Below are positions 1-5,718 of a stretch of DNA of 22,565 nucleotides, piece after piece (position 1 is the stretch's first letter; each line of letters opens with the position of its first letter). Position numbers and translations under genes: made by a program. The notes below the pieces were generated by a model. The model saw only the letters and a list, made by a program, of their open reading frames with translations. It was not told the DNA's origin and did not search any database. The DNA is from a virus: positions 1 through 22,565 of the IMG/VR virus record IMGVR_UViG_3300042260_000661, one strand, 5' to 3'.

Positions 1-857
1 CTAAAGTTCAAGGAACTAAGATCATTGAAGTCAAACTTGATGGGGTCCGTGTCATCACTATTGTTTATCCAGATGGCCGTGTTGATCAGTTTAGTCGTAA
101 TGGTAAGGAACTTGTAAACTTTGAACTAGTCAAACAACAAATCAGCAAAGTAGCAGGCACTTTTACTGAACCCATGGTACTGGACGGTGAGATCATGAGC
201 TCCAGCTTCCAGGACTTGATGCGGCAAGTGCATCGCAAGAGCAATGTTAAAGCCAACGATGCCGTTCTTAACTTGTTTGATGTCGTACCTCTAAAGGATT
301 TTGAGTCAGGTAAGTGTAAAAATACACAGATCACACGTAGCGAATTCCTGCAAAAATGGTTTGCCGCACACGAAGATCAACTGCCCAATGTCACTGTTCT
401 GGCGCACGAAAAAGTCGATCTGGACACTGTGGCTGGTAAGAAGCGATTTAAGGAAATCAATGCTCAGGCCATTGCAGGTGGCTACGAAGGTATCATGATC
501 AAAGAGCCAGACGCAGGCTATGAATGTAAACGTAGTGTAAGCTGGCTCAAGCTCAAGCCCTTTATCGAAGTCAGCTTGACTGCTATTGCAGTTGAAGAAG
601 GCACTGGTAAGAATGTAGGGCGCATGGGTGCAGTTGTATTCGAAGGCGAAGACGATGGACGACTGATCACCGTTAACGTGGGTAGTGGGTGGAGCGACAA
701 GGATCGTGACGACATCTGGCGTGCCCGTGCGGTGGTCGTCGGTGAAGTAGGCGAAGTACGTGCTGATGCTGTCACACAAAATCAGGACGGTACGTTTAGT
801 CTGCGTTTCCCTCGCTTCAAAACATGGCGTGGTTTTAAGCCAGGAGAAAAACTGTGA
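1..857 (+). CDS. 30: ATP-dependent DNA ligase, T4 gp30-like (5'-truncated)
   Basis: It seals nicks in phage DNA during replication and recombination through an enzyme-AMP intermediate. The frame is open from base 3 to the TGA at 855-857, so the N-terminus lies outside the window. Nucleotidyltransferase motifs are visible in order: motif I EVKLDGVRV (bases about 27-53, with the AMP-accepting Lys of KLDG), motif III LDGEIM (about 180-197), motif IV YEGIMIK (about 484-504) and motif V WLKLKP (about 544-561). A C-terminal OB-fold region follows, ending in the FPRFKTWR motif typical of T4-type ligases. The first internal ATG, at 174, is not the start because motif I lies upstream of it. The end of the gene carries GGAG, which serves as ribosome site for the next gene; the two overlap by 4 bases (GTGA). 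Identification is strong; only the missing N-terminus is uncertain. Confidence 0.93.
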   Translation, partial: KVQGTKIIEVKLDGVRVITIVYPDGRVDQFSRNGKELVNFELVKQQISKVAGTFTEPMVLDGEIMSSSFQDLMRQVHRKSNVKANDAVLNLFDVVPLKDFESGKCKNTQITRSEFLQKWFAAHEDQLPNVTVLAHEKVDLDTVAGKKRFKEINAQAIAGGYEGIMIKEPDAGYECKRSVSWLKLKPFIEVSLTAIAVEEGTGKNVGRMGAVVFEGEDDGRLITVNVGSGWSDKDRDDIWRARAVVVGEVGEVRADAVTQNQDGTFSLRFPRFKTWRGFKPGEKL

Positions 858-1111
858 ACGAACGAATTGAAAAACTTGCAGTACAAGCAAGAGCAGAAAC
901 CTACGCTCACTTTGATGATGAGACATTTGACTGGGATGTTTGGCATACAGTCTTTCAACACAAGTTCGCCGAGTTGATTATTGCTGAGTGTATTGATGTA
1001 TTCAGTAAAGATTTACCGGATACTACAAGCCCGGATTATCAACTAGGTAGCCTTCCAGAAGTCGTCAATCGTATCGCTAATGTAGCAGAACATTTCGGAG
1101 TTGAAGAATGA
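854..1111 (+). CDS. MNERI/HFGVEE-family small protein, copy 1
   Basis: An 85-aa acidic soluble protein of unknown function and the first of four tandem paralogues. Family marks are an N-terminal MNERI-x-x-LA-x-QA, a central KFAELI(I/V)-x-EC and a C-terminal HFGVEE. I recall similar small proteins from environmental tailed phages, always without a function. It starts at GTG, overlapping the ligase stop by 4 bases, with GGAG 7 bases upstream. The GTG is preferred because translation from it reproduces the family N-terminus exactly. The middle, between the conserved blocks, differs from the other copies and is rich in Asp, Phe and Trp. No membrane segment or known enzyme motif is seen. It is probably translated by coupling to the ligase. 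Confidence 0.75.
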   Translation: MNERIEKLAVQARAETYAHFDDETFDWDVWHTVFQHKFAELIIAECIDVFSKDLPDTTSPDYQLGSLPEVVNRIANVAEHFGVEE

Positions 1112-1290
1112 ACGAACGAATTCGAGAACTTGCTGAACAGGCTGGGTATTATATTGATCCAGATTTTGATATTGAATTTGAAGTGTTTGCCAAGTTGATT
1201 GTTAGTGAATGTGTGAATGTTGCCGATGAAGTATCTATGGATGATACAGTTGGATATGCTTTATTAGAACATTTTGGAGTTAAAGAATGA
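1108..1290 (+). CDS. MNERI/HFGVEE-family small protein, copy 2
   Basis: A 60-aa acidic protein and the shortest of the four paralogues. It has MNERIRELAEQAG at the N-terminus, a shortened centre (FAKLIVSEC) and HFGVKE at the end. The ATG overlaps the stop of copy 1 (ATGA), and the codons for FGVE of copy 1 supply the GGAG ribosome site. Compared with copies 1 and 4, the stretch between the N-terminal and central blocks is much shorter, so length variation in this family falls mainly between the conserved blocks. The function is unknown. The reading frame is supported by conservation with its neighbours rather than by a recognised domain. Confidence 0.72.
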   Translation: MNERIRELAEQAGYYIDPDFDIEFEVFAKLIVSECVNVADEVSMDDTVGYALLEHFGVKE

Positions 1291-1529
1291 ACGAACGAAT
1301 TCATGATCTTGCGATGCTGGCTAGAAAACATTTTCCTAAAACAGAAACAAGTGGAGAGTTTTGGGTACTTGACGAGGAAAAGTTCGCCGAACTGATTGTT
1401 AGGGAATGTATCGGCTGTTGTGAGCAAGTTATTAGCGACCCTGTTCCCGAATCAGTGGATACTTGGTTGAATGGTGGCGAGCAATGTATTGTCGAGATTA
1501 AACAACATTTCGGAGTTGAAGAATGTTAG
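1287..1529 (+). CDS. MNERI/HFGVEE-family small protein, copy 3
   Basis: An 80-aa paralogue with MNERIHDLAMLARKHF, a central EEKFAELIVRECIGCCEQV and C-terminal IKQHFGVEEC. It begins at an ATGA overlap with copy 2 and reuses the GGAG encoded by the HFGVKE codons of that copy. It differs from copies 1 and 2 by one extra C-terminal residue (Cys): here the terminal GAATG runs into TTAG instead of A, so this frame ends at TAG while the ATG opens the next small gene in another frame. The function is unknown. Confidence 0.74.
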   Translation: MNERIHDLAMLARKHFPKTETSGEFWVLDEEKFAELIVRECIGCCEQVISDPVPESVDTWLNGGEQCIVEIKQHFGVEEC

Positions 1530-1678
1530 GTGTTATAATTGACTTGACTGACCCTGACAAGGCGAGAGACTTTATCGAGTGGTCAAGAAAAAGTAATACC
1601 CAATGGGACTTGCCTCCAACAGGATATATGACTATGGTATACTTCAACAATATTTTTGATTTATTGAGGTGGATATGA
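1523..1678 (+). CDS. Small hypothetical protein, 51 aa
   Basis: A short frame beginning MLGVIIDLTDPDKARDFIEW and ending FDLLRWI. It starts at the ATG in GGAGTTGAAGAATG, so the conserved 3' end of copy 3 gives it a ribosome site at good distance. It overlaps copy 3 by 7 bases and copy 4 by an ATGA. It fills what would otherwise be the only gap in this part of the operon, which is the main argument that it is real. The sequence is not a MNERI-family member and I do not recognise it. It could have been inserted between copies 3 and 4. Confidence 0.55.
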   Translation: MLGVIIDLTDPDKARDFIEWSRKSNTQWDLPPTGYMTMVYFNNIFDLLRWI

Positions 1679-1965
1679 ACGAACGAATTCGAGAACTTGC
1701 TCTACAGGCTAATGGACCAAATCCGTTTTATGGCACATTAAAGAACCAAATGACTTTGTTAGGTGATGACGCTGTTGAAAAGTTCGCCGAGCTGATTGTG
1801 CGAGAATGTTGCTCCAAGTTAGAGGAAATGGGAGAAAGCTGGCACGAGTTTGCCCGGAACCCGCCGCGAGGACAAGCACATAACGCAAGTGGGGCATTGT
1901 TTGCCGCATATCGTTTGAAAGAAGATGCTGTTGATGAGATTAAAGAACATTTTGGAGTTGAATAG
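1675..1965 (+). CDS. MNERI/HFGVEE-family small protein, copy 4
   Basis: A 96-aa paralogue and the longest copy. It has MNERIRELALQANGPNPF, a central VEKFAELIVRECCSKLEEM, a variable region and C-terminal IKEHFGVE. The first 27 bases are almost identical to copy 2, pointing to recent duplication or gene conversion. A GTG at 1669 would add MD, but the ATG at 1675 reproduces the family N-terminus and gives the ATGA overlap with the preceding 51-aa gene, so it is chosen. The stop overlaps the GTG of the next gene by one base (TAGTG). The function is unknown. Confidence 0.76.
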   Translation: MNERIRELALQANGPNPFYGTLKNQMTLLGDDAVEKFAELIVRECCSKLEEMGESWHEFARNPPRGQAHNASGALFAAYRLKEDAVDEIKEHFGVE

Positions 1966-2198
1966 TGATTACCGACATAATCGACCGCGAAATTAAAGTA
2001 GATGACTACGTTGTCTTCTACAATAATATCTACAAAGTTCAGTCTCTAGGTAGAGAAGGCACTAATGGTGCAGGCATGGTTAGAATGATATTAGCCAAAC
2101 CTAGTAAAACAACTAAACCAGTTCGCAAGTACAGTAAAGAATTATGTATCTTGCACAAGGAAGATATTTTAATTTGGCTATTGAAAGGCGGCGGATAA
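1965..2198 (+). CDS. Small hypothetical protein, beta-rich
   Basis: A 77-aa protein starting MITDIIDREIKVDDYVVFYN from GTG, with GGAG of the preceding gene 7 bases upstream and a one-base stop/start overlap. The pattern of a short N-terminal 'x-D-x-x-x-R-E-I-K-V-x-D-Y-V-V-F' followed by alternating hydrophobic residues suggests a small SH3/KOW-like beta barrel. Such small proteins are common in T4-like phages. This is an inference from pattern only; no active-site residues are visible. A late ATG of another frame (2144) lies inside it and is not used. It is followed by a TAATG overlap with the next gene. Confidence 0.65.
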   Translation: MITDIIDREIKVDDYVVFYNNIYKVQSLGREGTNGAGMVRMILAKPSKTTKPVRKYSKELCILHKEDILIWLLKGGG

Positions 2199-2461
2199 TG
2201 GATTTTATTCGATATCTTTGGGTTAGAGCCGAAGAATTTACAAAATTCACTGTTATTGTTCTTACTGCTTCCGTGGCTTTGGCTATTATTGCACTTACCT
2301 ACGAATCAAAGATTTTATATTTTATCAGTCAGACAATTTGTTGGGGTTATGTTGCCTATGTTTTTGGCTATCATATTGTTTACATGACACTAAAAGACAA
2401 GTATAATAAGTTTCGCAAAGAACAAGAAGAACTATTCATTAATATCAAAGATCCAAAATGA
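2198..2461 (+). CDS. Small membrane protein with two TM segments
   Basis: An 87-aa protein beginning MDFIRYLWVRAEEF. Two hydrophobic stretches, about residues 18-35 (FTVIVLTASVALAIIALT) and 41-61, are followed by a Lys/Glu-rich C-terminal tail (KDKYNKFRKEQEE). This suggests a small inner-membrane protein with the tail on one side, in outline like phage holin, antiholin or superinfection-exclusion proteins. Nothing identifies which, and no lysis gene is adjacent, so a holin role is not claimed. The ATG at 2198 is chosen because it overlaps the previous stop (TAATG); the same frame is open back to 2144 inside the previous gene. Confidence 0.62.
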   Translation: MDFIRYLWVRAEEFTKFTVIVLTASVALAIIALTYESKILYFISQTICWGYVAYVFGYHIVYMTLKDKYNKFRKEQEELFINIKDPK

Positions 2462-2697
2462 ACGCAAATATAGAACAAAGTTTTGATCTAGAGCAACAAA
2501 TTTTAGACTGCTGGGCCATTACCAGTCAAATAGACTCTCTTTTAGAGGGCGTGCTTGAGCACGATATCACACGTGATCAGATTGCTAATGTACTCATAGG
2601 CCTAAAAGATTTGTATGACATTAAATTTGACAAAGCGTTTCGTACATTTGAAAATGTACATCAGACCGTATTAAAGGCAGATAAACATGAGTCCTGA
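2458..2697 (+). CDS. Hypothetical acidic helical protein
   Basis: A 79-aa acidic, probably all-helical protein starting MNANIEQSFDLEQQILDCW and containing ITSQIDSLLEGVLEHD and NVLIGLKDLYDIKFDKAFRTFE. It starts in an ATGA overlap with the membrane protein. I recall similar small helical proteins from environmental phages but no function. No catalytic motif is seen. The gene ends 11 bases inside the next one. Confidence 0.66.
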   Translation: MNANIEQSFDLEQQILDCWAITSQIDSLLEGVLEHDITRDQIANVLIGLKDLYDIKFDKAFRTFENVHQTVLKADKHES

Positions 2698-3106
2698 ATT
2701 AGATGCACAGTTGTGCGAAAAATATCCAAAATTAATGATTAACCGCAATAAACCCATGACCGAAACTTGCATGTGCTGGGGTTTTGATTGCGGTGACGGA
2801 TGGTATAATATTCTCGATCAGCTCATGGGAAATATACAGAATCATATAGACTGGAAAAATCGTCAAACTGAGCTGGTTAAACAAGTAACATTAGATCAGG
2901 TCAAAGAAAAATTTGGCACACTGCGATTTTACTATACCGGTGGTGATGACGTTATTGACGGCATGGTTCGTATGGCAGAGTCTATGTCAGCCGTTGTCTG
3001 CGAAACCTGCGGTGCGCCTGGAAAACGCAGAGGTGGTGGTTGGGTGCGTACACTATGCAACCATCATGCAGAAGTTGCCAACATATATACAGACGAGCAA
3101 GTGTGA
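2687..3106 (+). CDS. Cys-rich phage protein, probable zinc binding
   Basis: A 139-aa protein with two Cys-containing regions. Near residues 28-36 is CMCWGFDCGDGWY. In the C-terminal third are CETCGAPGKRRGGGWVRTLC and NHH, a CxxC...CxxH/HH pattern that fits a zinc ribbon. Between them lies KEKFGTLRFYYTGGDD. The pairing of KFGTLRFY with a C-terminal CxxCG...GGW..TLC motif is one I associate with a recurrent uncharacterised phage family. Binding of nucleic acid or protein through a zinc ribbon is inference. The start ATG overlaps the previous gene by 11 bases, and the stop overlaps the next start (GTGA). Confidence 0.7.
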   Translation: MSPELDAQLCEKYPKLMINRNKPMTETCMCWGFDCGDGWYNILDQLMGNIQNHIDWKNRQTELVKQVTLDQVKEKFGTLRFYYTGGDDVIDGMVRMAESMSAVVCETCGAPGKRRGGGWVRTLCNHHAEVANIYTDEQV

Positions 3107-3360
3107 TTAAGAAATTTAATATATTTTGCGTTTTATGTTTACTAATATACGGAGTAGTATCAATTGTTGTTGACTTTAAAAATTTGGCGTTCTCCAATAG
3201 GCCGGAAAATAATGCTAGACTCTTTTGTTGGCAGAATAGAGTTTTTGTCGAATTTAGTGGCAGTTATGGTGCATGGGGTTCGCAGTTGCTTGACGCTGAA
3301 GGTTACCCCATGGCGTGCTCTAAAAGAAACATCACAGAAAGTAAAAATTATGAAAGCTAA
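3103..3360 (+). CDS. Small protein with N-terminal signal anchor
   Basis: An 85-aa protein read from GTG at 3103, which overlaps the preceding stop (GTGA). The N-terminus KKFNIFCVLCLLIYGVVSIVV is a short basic end followed by about 18 hydrophobic residues, so a signal anchor or signal peptide is likely. The rest contains Cys and aromatic residues (ARLFCWQNRVFVEFSG) and one further Cys near the C-terminus, so it could form a disulfide in the periplasm. The frame is open further upstream (ATG 3040), but that would overlap the zinc-ribbon gene by 67 bases and put non-hydrophobic residues before the anchor. The function is unknown. Confidence 0.58.
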   Translation: MIKKFNIFCVLCLLIYGVVSIVVDFKNLAFSNRPENNARLFCWQNRVFVEFSGSYGAWGSQLLDAEGYPMACSKRNITESKNYES

Positions 3361-3595
3361 AATGAGCACCAAAATTGCTAGTACGATGTTACTAGGTGCA
3401 TTAAAGGAATTTGTAACCAATGAAAAATACTTTAGGTACAGTTCTGTTGGCATGGAATATAGTTACTTAACTGACACAGGCAAGGAAGAACTGGATAAAA
3501 TGTTAGCAGTTAATCTGGCACTATTACGTGATAGTATAGAGTACGATCAAGAAGAAAGTGCAAAGAAATTAATGATTGATATTTTAAAATCATGA
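3350..3595 (+). CDS. Hypothetical protein, 81 aa
   Basis: A helical protein starting MKAKMSTKIASTMLLGALKEF and ending EESAKKLMIDILKS. The centre (YFRYSSVGMEYSYLTDTGKEELDKML) has an aromatic patch. The frame is open back to 3164, but the ATG at 3350 keeps the short overlap (11 bases) seen throughout this operon; an ATG at 3362 is an alternative that would leave a one-base gap. The fragment YLTDTGKEEL resembles the end of a winged-helix domain ('LT-x-x-G-x-x-x-L'), so a small DNA-binding protein is possible but unproven. The stop overlaps the next start (ATGA). Confidence 0.58.
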   Translation: MKAKMSTKIASTMLLGALKEFVTNEKYFRYSSVGMEYSYLTDTGKEELDKMLAVNLALLRDSIEYDQEESAKKLMIDILKS

Positions 3596-3798
3596 AGATC
3601 AGATCTATTCGTTCCGATGACATCGACTGGTTAATGGACGATGGTATTAAGTTGGTACCAAGATCTGCTCTTGAAATAACCAGTGAGTGCCCAGAGGCAT
3701 ATAAACAAATTATTGCAGAGTGTGTGCATCGTGGTTGGCTACGAACTATCGCTTATCAATATAAGCATGAAGAATTTATGGAGAAATTAGCAAAATGA
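3592..3798 (+). CDS. Hypothetical protein, 68 aa
   Basis: A short protein starting MKIRSIRSDDIDWLMDDGIK and ending KHEEFMEKLAK. It contains one Cys in the middle (TSECPEAY) and a second in AECVHRGWLR. The start is in an ATGA overlap with the preceding gene. Its stop codon TGA (3796-3798) overlaps an ATG at 3795, now the head of a five-codon remnant left by insertion of the downstream endonuclease gene. The function is unknown; the 'AECVHRGWL' segment looks like the end of a small helical domain. Confidence 0.62.
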   Translation: MKIRSIRSDDIDWLMDDGIKLVPRSALEITSECPEAYKQIIAECVHRGWLRTIAYQYKHEEFMEKLAK

Positions 3799-3812
3799 CA
3801 AACCCATTTTGA
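3795..3812 (+). pseudogene. Five-codon 5' remnant of the pyrophosphohydrolase gene
   Basis: ATG ACA AAC CCA TTT TGA encodes MTNPF then stop. It overlaps the upstream stop codon in the ATGA manner used by nearly every gene of this operon. The pyrophosphohydrolase gene beyond the endonuclease begins MNPFRDQ. The shared NPF (AACCCATTT against AATCCATTT) suggests that the endonuclease gene entered just after codon 5 and left the old start behind, while the target gene obtained a new start. The match is only a few codons long, so chance is not excluded. Confidence 0.5.
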
Positions 3813-4429
3813 TGATAAATAAGTGTGTGATTTACTTGTACATTAAAACTCATCGAACTACAGGGTTAAAATATCTAGGAAAAACTTCTGCAGAAGACCC
3901 ATACTCCTATCCTGGATCTGGAAAAAGATGGAAAGCACATCTAGAAAAACATGGCTACAATTTTGATACAGAAATATTACTAGAAAGCGATGATCCCAGT
4001 AAAATAAAAGAAGCAGGATTGTATTACAGTAAGGCGTGGAATGTCGTTGAAGATATTACATGGGCGAATCTCAAACCAGAATCGGGAGACGGCGGACCAT
4101 TCGTACATACCGAAGAAGCTAAAGAAAAGATAGGAAAAGCGTCTAAAGGAAAACCTAGTCTATATAAAGGAATGACTTACGAAGAAATTCAAAAAGACAA
4201 GGATAAGGCGGTTAAAAGAAAAGAAAATCATAGTATATGGATGAAAGAAAACAATCCATATCGCGGAAAACAACATTCAGAGGAAGTTAAGAAAAAGATG
4301 AAAGAATCCGCATCTAAAAGACTAGAGTTAAGCGAAGAAGAAAGAAAACAGAGCTGGGGACACTTAAAAGGGAAGCCTTGGTCTGAAGCACGTAAATTAG
4401 CACAAGCAAATAGAAAAAAGGAAAAATAA
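3812..4429 (+). CDS. GIY-YIG homing endonuclease with NUMOD3 repeats
   Basis: A 205-aa putative mobile endonuclease related in style to the Seg proteins of T4-like phages. The N-terminal nuclease half shows the GIY-YIG variant IYLYIKT (residues 7-13) and KYLGKTS (20-26), then YPGSGKRWKAHLEKHG. The C-terminal half is Lys-rich and holds NUMOD3-like DNA-binding repeats: TEEAKEKIGKASKGKP (about 100-115) and NPYRGKQHSEEVKKKM (about 150-165). ATG 3812 is preferred to TTG 3809. It is the only gene in bases 1-4932 flanked by gaps (14 bases and 1 base) instead of overlaps, it is A-rich compared with its neighbours, and it sits between a remnant start and the rest of the pyrophosphohydrolase gene. All this fits recent insertion. 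Cleavage activity is inferred from family. Confidence 0.82.
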   Translation: MINKCVIYLYIKTHRTTGLKYLGKTSAEDPYSYPGSGKRWKAHLEKHGYNFDTEILLESDDPSKIKEAGLYYSKAWNVVEDITWANLKPESGDGGPFVHTEEAKEKIGKASKGKPSLYKGMTYEEIQKDKDKAVKRKENHSIWMKENNPYRGKQHSEEVKKKMKESASKRLELSEEERKQSWGHLKGKPWSEARKLAQANRKKEK

Positions 4430-4430
4430 T

Positions 4431-4802
4431 ATGAATCCATTTAGAGATCAGGAAAAATTTATGCGAGCATGTGACCAAAGCGTTGAAGGCTTTAACGCAG
4501 ACCAATTCAATATGTACCTTAAACTAATCGAAGAAGAAGCCGATGAATTGGGCGTAGCTATCGCGGCACATGACAAAGTAGAAACACTTGATGCACTTAT
4601 TGACATTTTAGTTGTTACCATCGGTGCTATTCACAGTGCAGGATTCGATGCAGAAGGTGCATGGAAAGAAGTTATGCGAACTAACTTTGCCAAGATTGAC
4701 CGAGATACTGGCAAAGTTCGAAAGCGTGAAGACGGTAAGGTGCTCAAACCACTGGGTTGGACTCCACCTGAATTAATGCCATTTATAAACACAGATGTTT
4801 AA
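4431..4802 (+). CDS. MazG/HisE-like NTP pyrophosphohydrolase
   Basis: A 123-aa all-alpha NTP pyrophosphatase of the kind often annotated 'phosphoribosyl-ATP pyrophosphohydrolase-like' in phages. It would hydrolyse (d)NTPs or related alarmones to monophosphate and pyrophosphate in the cytoplasm. The metal-binding pattern is visible: LIEEEADEL (E35, E36, E39) followed by TLDALIDILVVTIG (D54, D58). It lies downstream of the homing endonuclease, which seems to have cut off its original first codons (see the MTNPF remnant). The present start, MNPFRDQ, is one base beyond the endonuclease stop. The real substrate cannot be told from sequence. It overlaps the next small gene by 8 bases. Confidence 0.82.
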   Translation: MNPFRDQEKFMRACDQSVEGFNADQFNMYLKLIEEEADELGVAIAAHDKVETLDALIDILVVTIGAIHSAGFDAEGAWKEVMRTNFAKIDRDTGKVRKREDGKVLKPLGWTPPELMPFINTDV

Positions 4803-4932
4803 AGTAAAATATTATATCACAGGTGGCACTCTCGCAACAAAATATTTCAGCTCTATGCATGATGCAGTTATGTTTTGTGTATATCAAGCGCCGCCCTGGA
4901 GTGTTCACAGCTTGGATAAAGTAGAACCATAA
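4795..4932 (+). CDS. Small hypothetical protein, 45 aa
   Basis: A short frame from ATG 4795 to TAA 4930-4932, starting MFKVKYYITGGTLATKYFSS. The pattern (beta strand, turn with GG, beta strand, helix SMHDAVMFCVYQAPP, strand SVHSLDKVE) looks like a small alpha/beta fold, and I recall comparable 40-50-aa proteins in T4-like phages. It overlaps the pyrophosphohydrolase by 8 bases and abuts the convergent lysozyme-like gene with no gap. It is the last gene of the rightward operon; the terminator is 21 bases beyond its stop. The function is unknown. Confidence 0.6.
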   Translation: MFKVKYYITGGTLATKYFSSMHDAVMFCVYQAPPWSVHSLDKVEP

Positions 4933-5709
4933 TTAAAAAGGTAACTTTTTTGTCACCGATTTTAAAGCATCGGTGATTTTGTTTGTGTCCAAGTTATCTA
5001 GTATATTTGACTTTTCTGTAAAGTTCAAGCCTGGCATAGAACTTCCTGTGATACGTTGATACGCAGACCCTGCGGCAAGTTTTTGTTGCCACGTAGCAGG
5101 ATCTCCTGTTAGTTGATTTAGCTTGCCTTTTTCTATTAAACCAGCGGTTCTATCTAGCCCTCTAGCAATTATATCTTTGTTTGAATCTATCTTTCCATAG
5201 TCACCGTCTTTGGATACTCGTAGTTCTTCAATTCTACGCTGTCTATTTCTCTCATCTTGACTCATAAATTTAGCGGCACGTTCCCATTCCCCACGAGCAT
5301 ATAATCCCATAAGATCGATTTTATCCTCGGCTACGTATGCATATGTGGCGTCACCGGTGTCTCTTTGAAAGCTGACTATGACGTCAAACATCCTCTTAGG
5401 TACTTTTGTTACACCTATAGATTTAAGCATTGCTCTAGCTTTTTCTTGTTCTCTTTCTATTTCTCGCTGAAATAACTGTTCCGCCTGTTCTTCATTGACA
5501 CCCTTAGTATAAATCTCAGCTGGTTCGCCGGTGATATTCGTATCAGAATTTGCAGACAGCCTCTGTGCATCTATAGGATTGTTTAAATTTGTTGACGTAA
5601 TAATATTGGTTGCACTGTTTACTAATTCTGCCGAATTATTTTTCATAGTCTGAACCACAGAGTTGTCCATTTTAAAGTTGTCTGATACAATTTTTGTAAA
5701 ATTTACCAT
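4933..5709 (-). CDS. Lysozyme-like (GH24-type) baseplate-associated protein, catalytically degenerate
   Basis: A 258-aa protein whose central part follows the C-terminal lobe of T4-type lysozymes. GVNEEQAEQLFQREIEREQEKA matches the usual 'ITEEQAEELLRxDL', KRMFDVIVSFQRDTGDATY matches 'xNQFDALVSFxFNVG', then MGLYARGEWERAAKFM and a basic RNRQRRIEELRV. The N-terminal catalytic lobe, with the Glu-x8-Asp-x5-Thr triad and YGHT-like segment, is not recognisable; only EPAEIYTKG precedes the helix. It was either lost or replaced by a low-complexity Asn/Ser/Thr segment. The gene lies directly downstream of the gp5-like spike (9-base gap, AAGGA ribosome site), and T4 gp5 carries its lysozyme as an internal domain. 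I infer a structural role in the hub. The alternative is an unrelated helical baseplate protein. Confidence 0.62.
   Translation of the reverse strand: MVNFTKIVSDNFKMDNSVVQTMKNNSAELVNSATNIITSTNLNNPIDAQRLSANSDTNITGEPAEIYTKGVNEEQAEQLFQREIEREQEKARAMLKSIGVTKVPKRMFDVIVSFQRDTGDATYAYVAEDKIDLMGLYARGEWERAAKFMSQDERNRQRRIEELRVSKDGDYGKIDSNKDIIARGLDRTAGLIEKGKLNQLTGDPATWQQKLAAGSAYQRITGSSMPGLNFTEKSNILDNLDTNKITDALKSVTKKLPF
4953..4980 (+). terminator. Intrinsic terminator inside the convergent gene
   Basis: TCACCGAT (4953-4960) and ATCGGTGA (4969-4976) form a perfect 8-bp stem with an 8-base loop, followed by TTTTGTTT. It ends the (+) operon. It works in the (+) direction only, since the other side has an A-run. 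It lies within the last codons of the (-) lysozyme-like gene, where it encodes KITDALKSV. Confidence 0.82.
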
Positions 5710-5718
5710 ATATTATCC

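Larger units (their letters stand above)
854..1965 (+). repeat. Tandem array of four paralogous gene cassettes
   Basis: Four genes share DNA as well as protein blocks. The 14-mer TGAACGAACGAATT occurs at the start of each (from 855, 1109, 1288 and 1676). Three copies share AAGTTCGCCGA(G/A)(C/T)TGATT in the middle. All end in CATTT(C/T)GGAGTT. The last block encodes HFGV and doubles as ribosome site (GGAG) for whatever follows. One unrelated 51-aa gene interrupts the array between copies 3 and 4. Confidence 0.85.

Noticed and set aside
306-926. A 206-aa frame on the minus strand opposite the ligase
   Set aside because: It is a shadow of the ligase gene, whose motifs and overlaps are certain, and it has no ribosome site or family resemblance.
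3814-3821. GATAAATA octamer at the start of the homing endonuclease gene
   Set aside because: It lies downstream of the start codon, so it cannot drive the complete gene; chance in AT-rich DNA is the simplest explanation.
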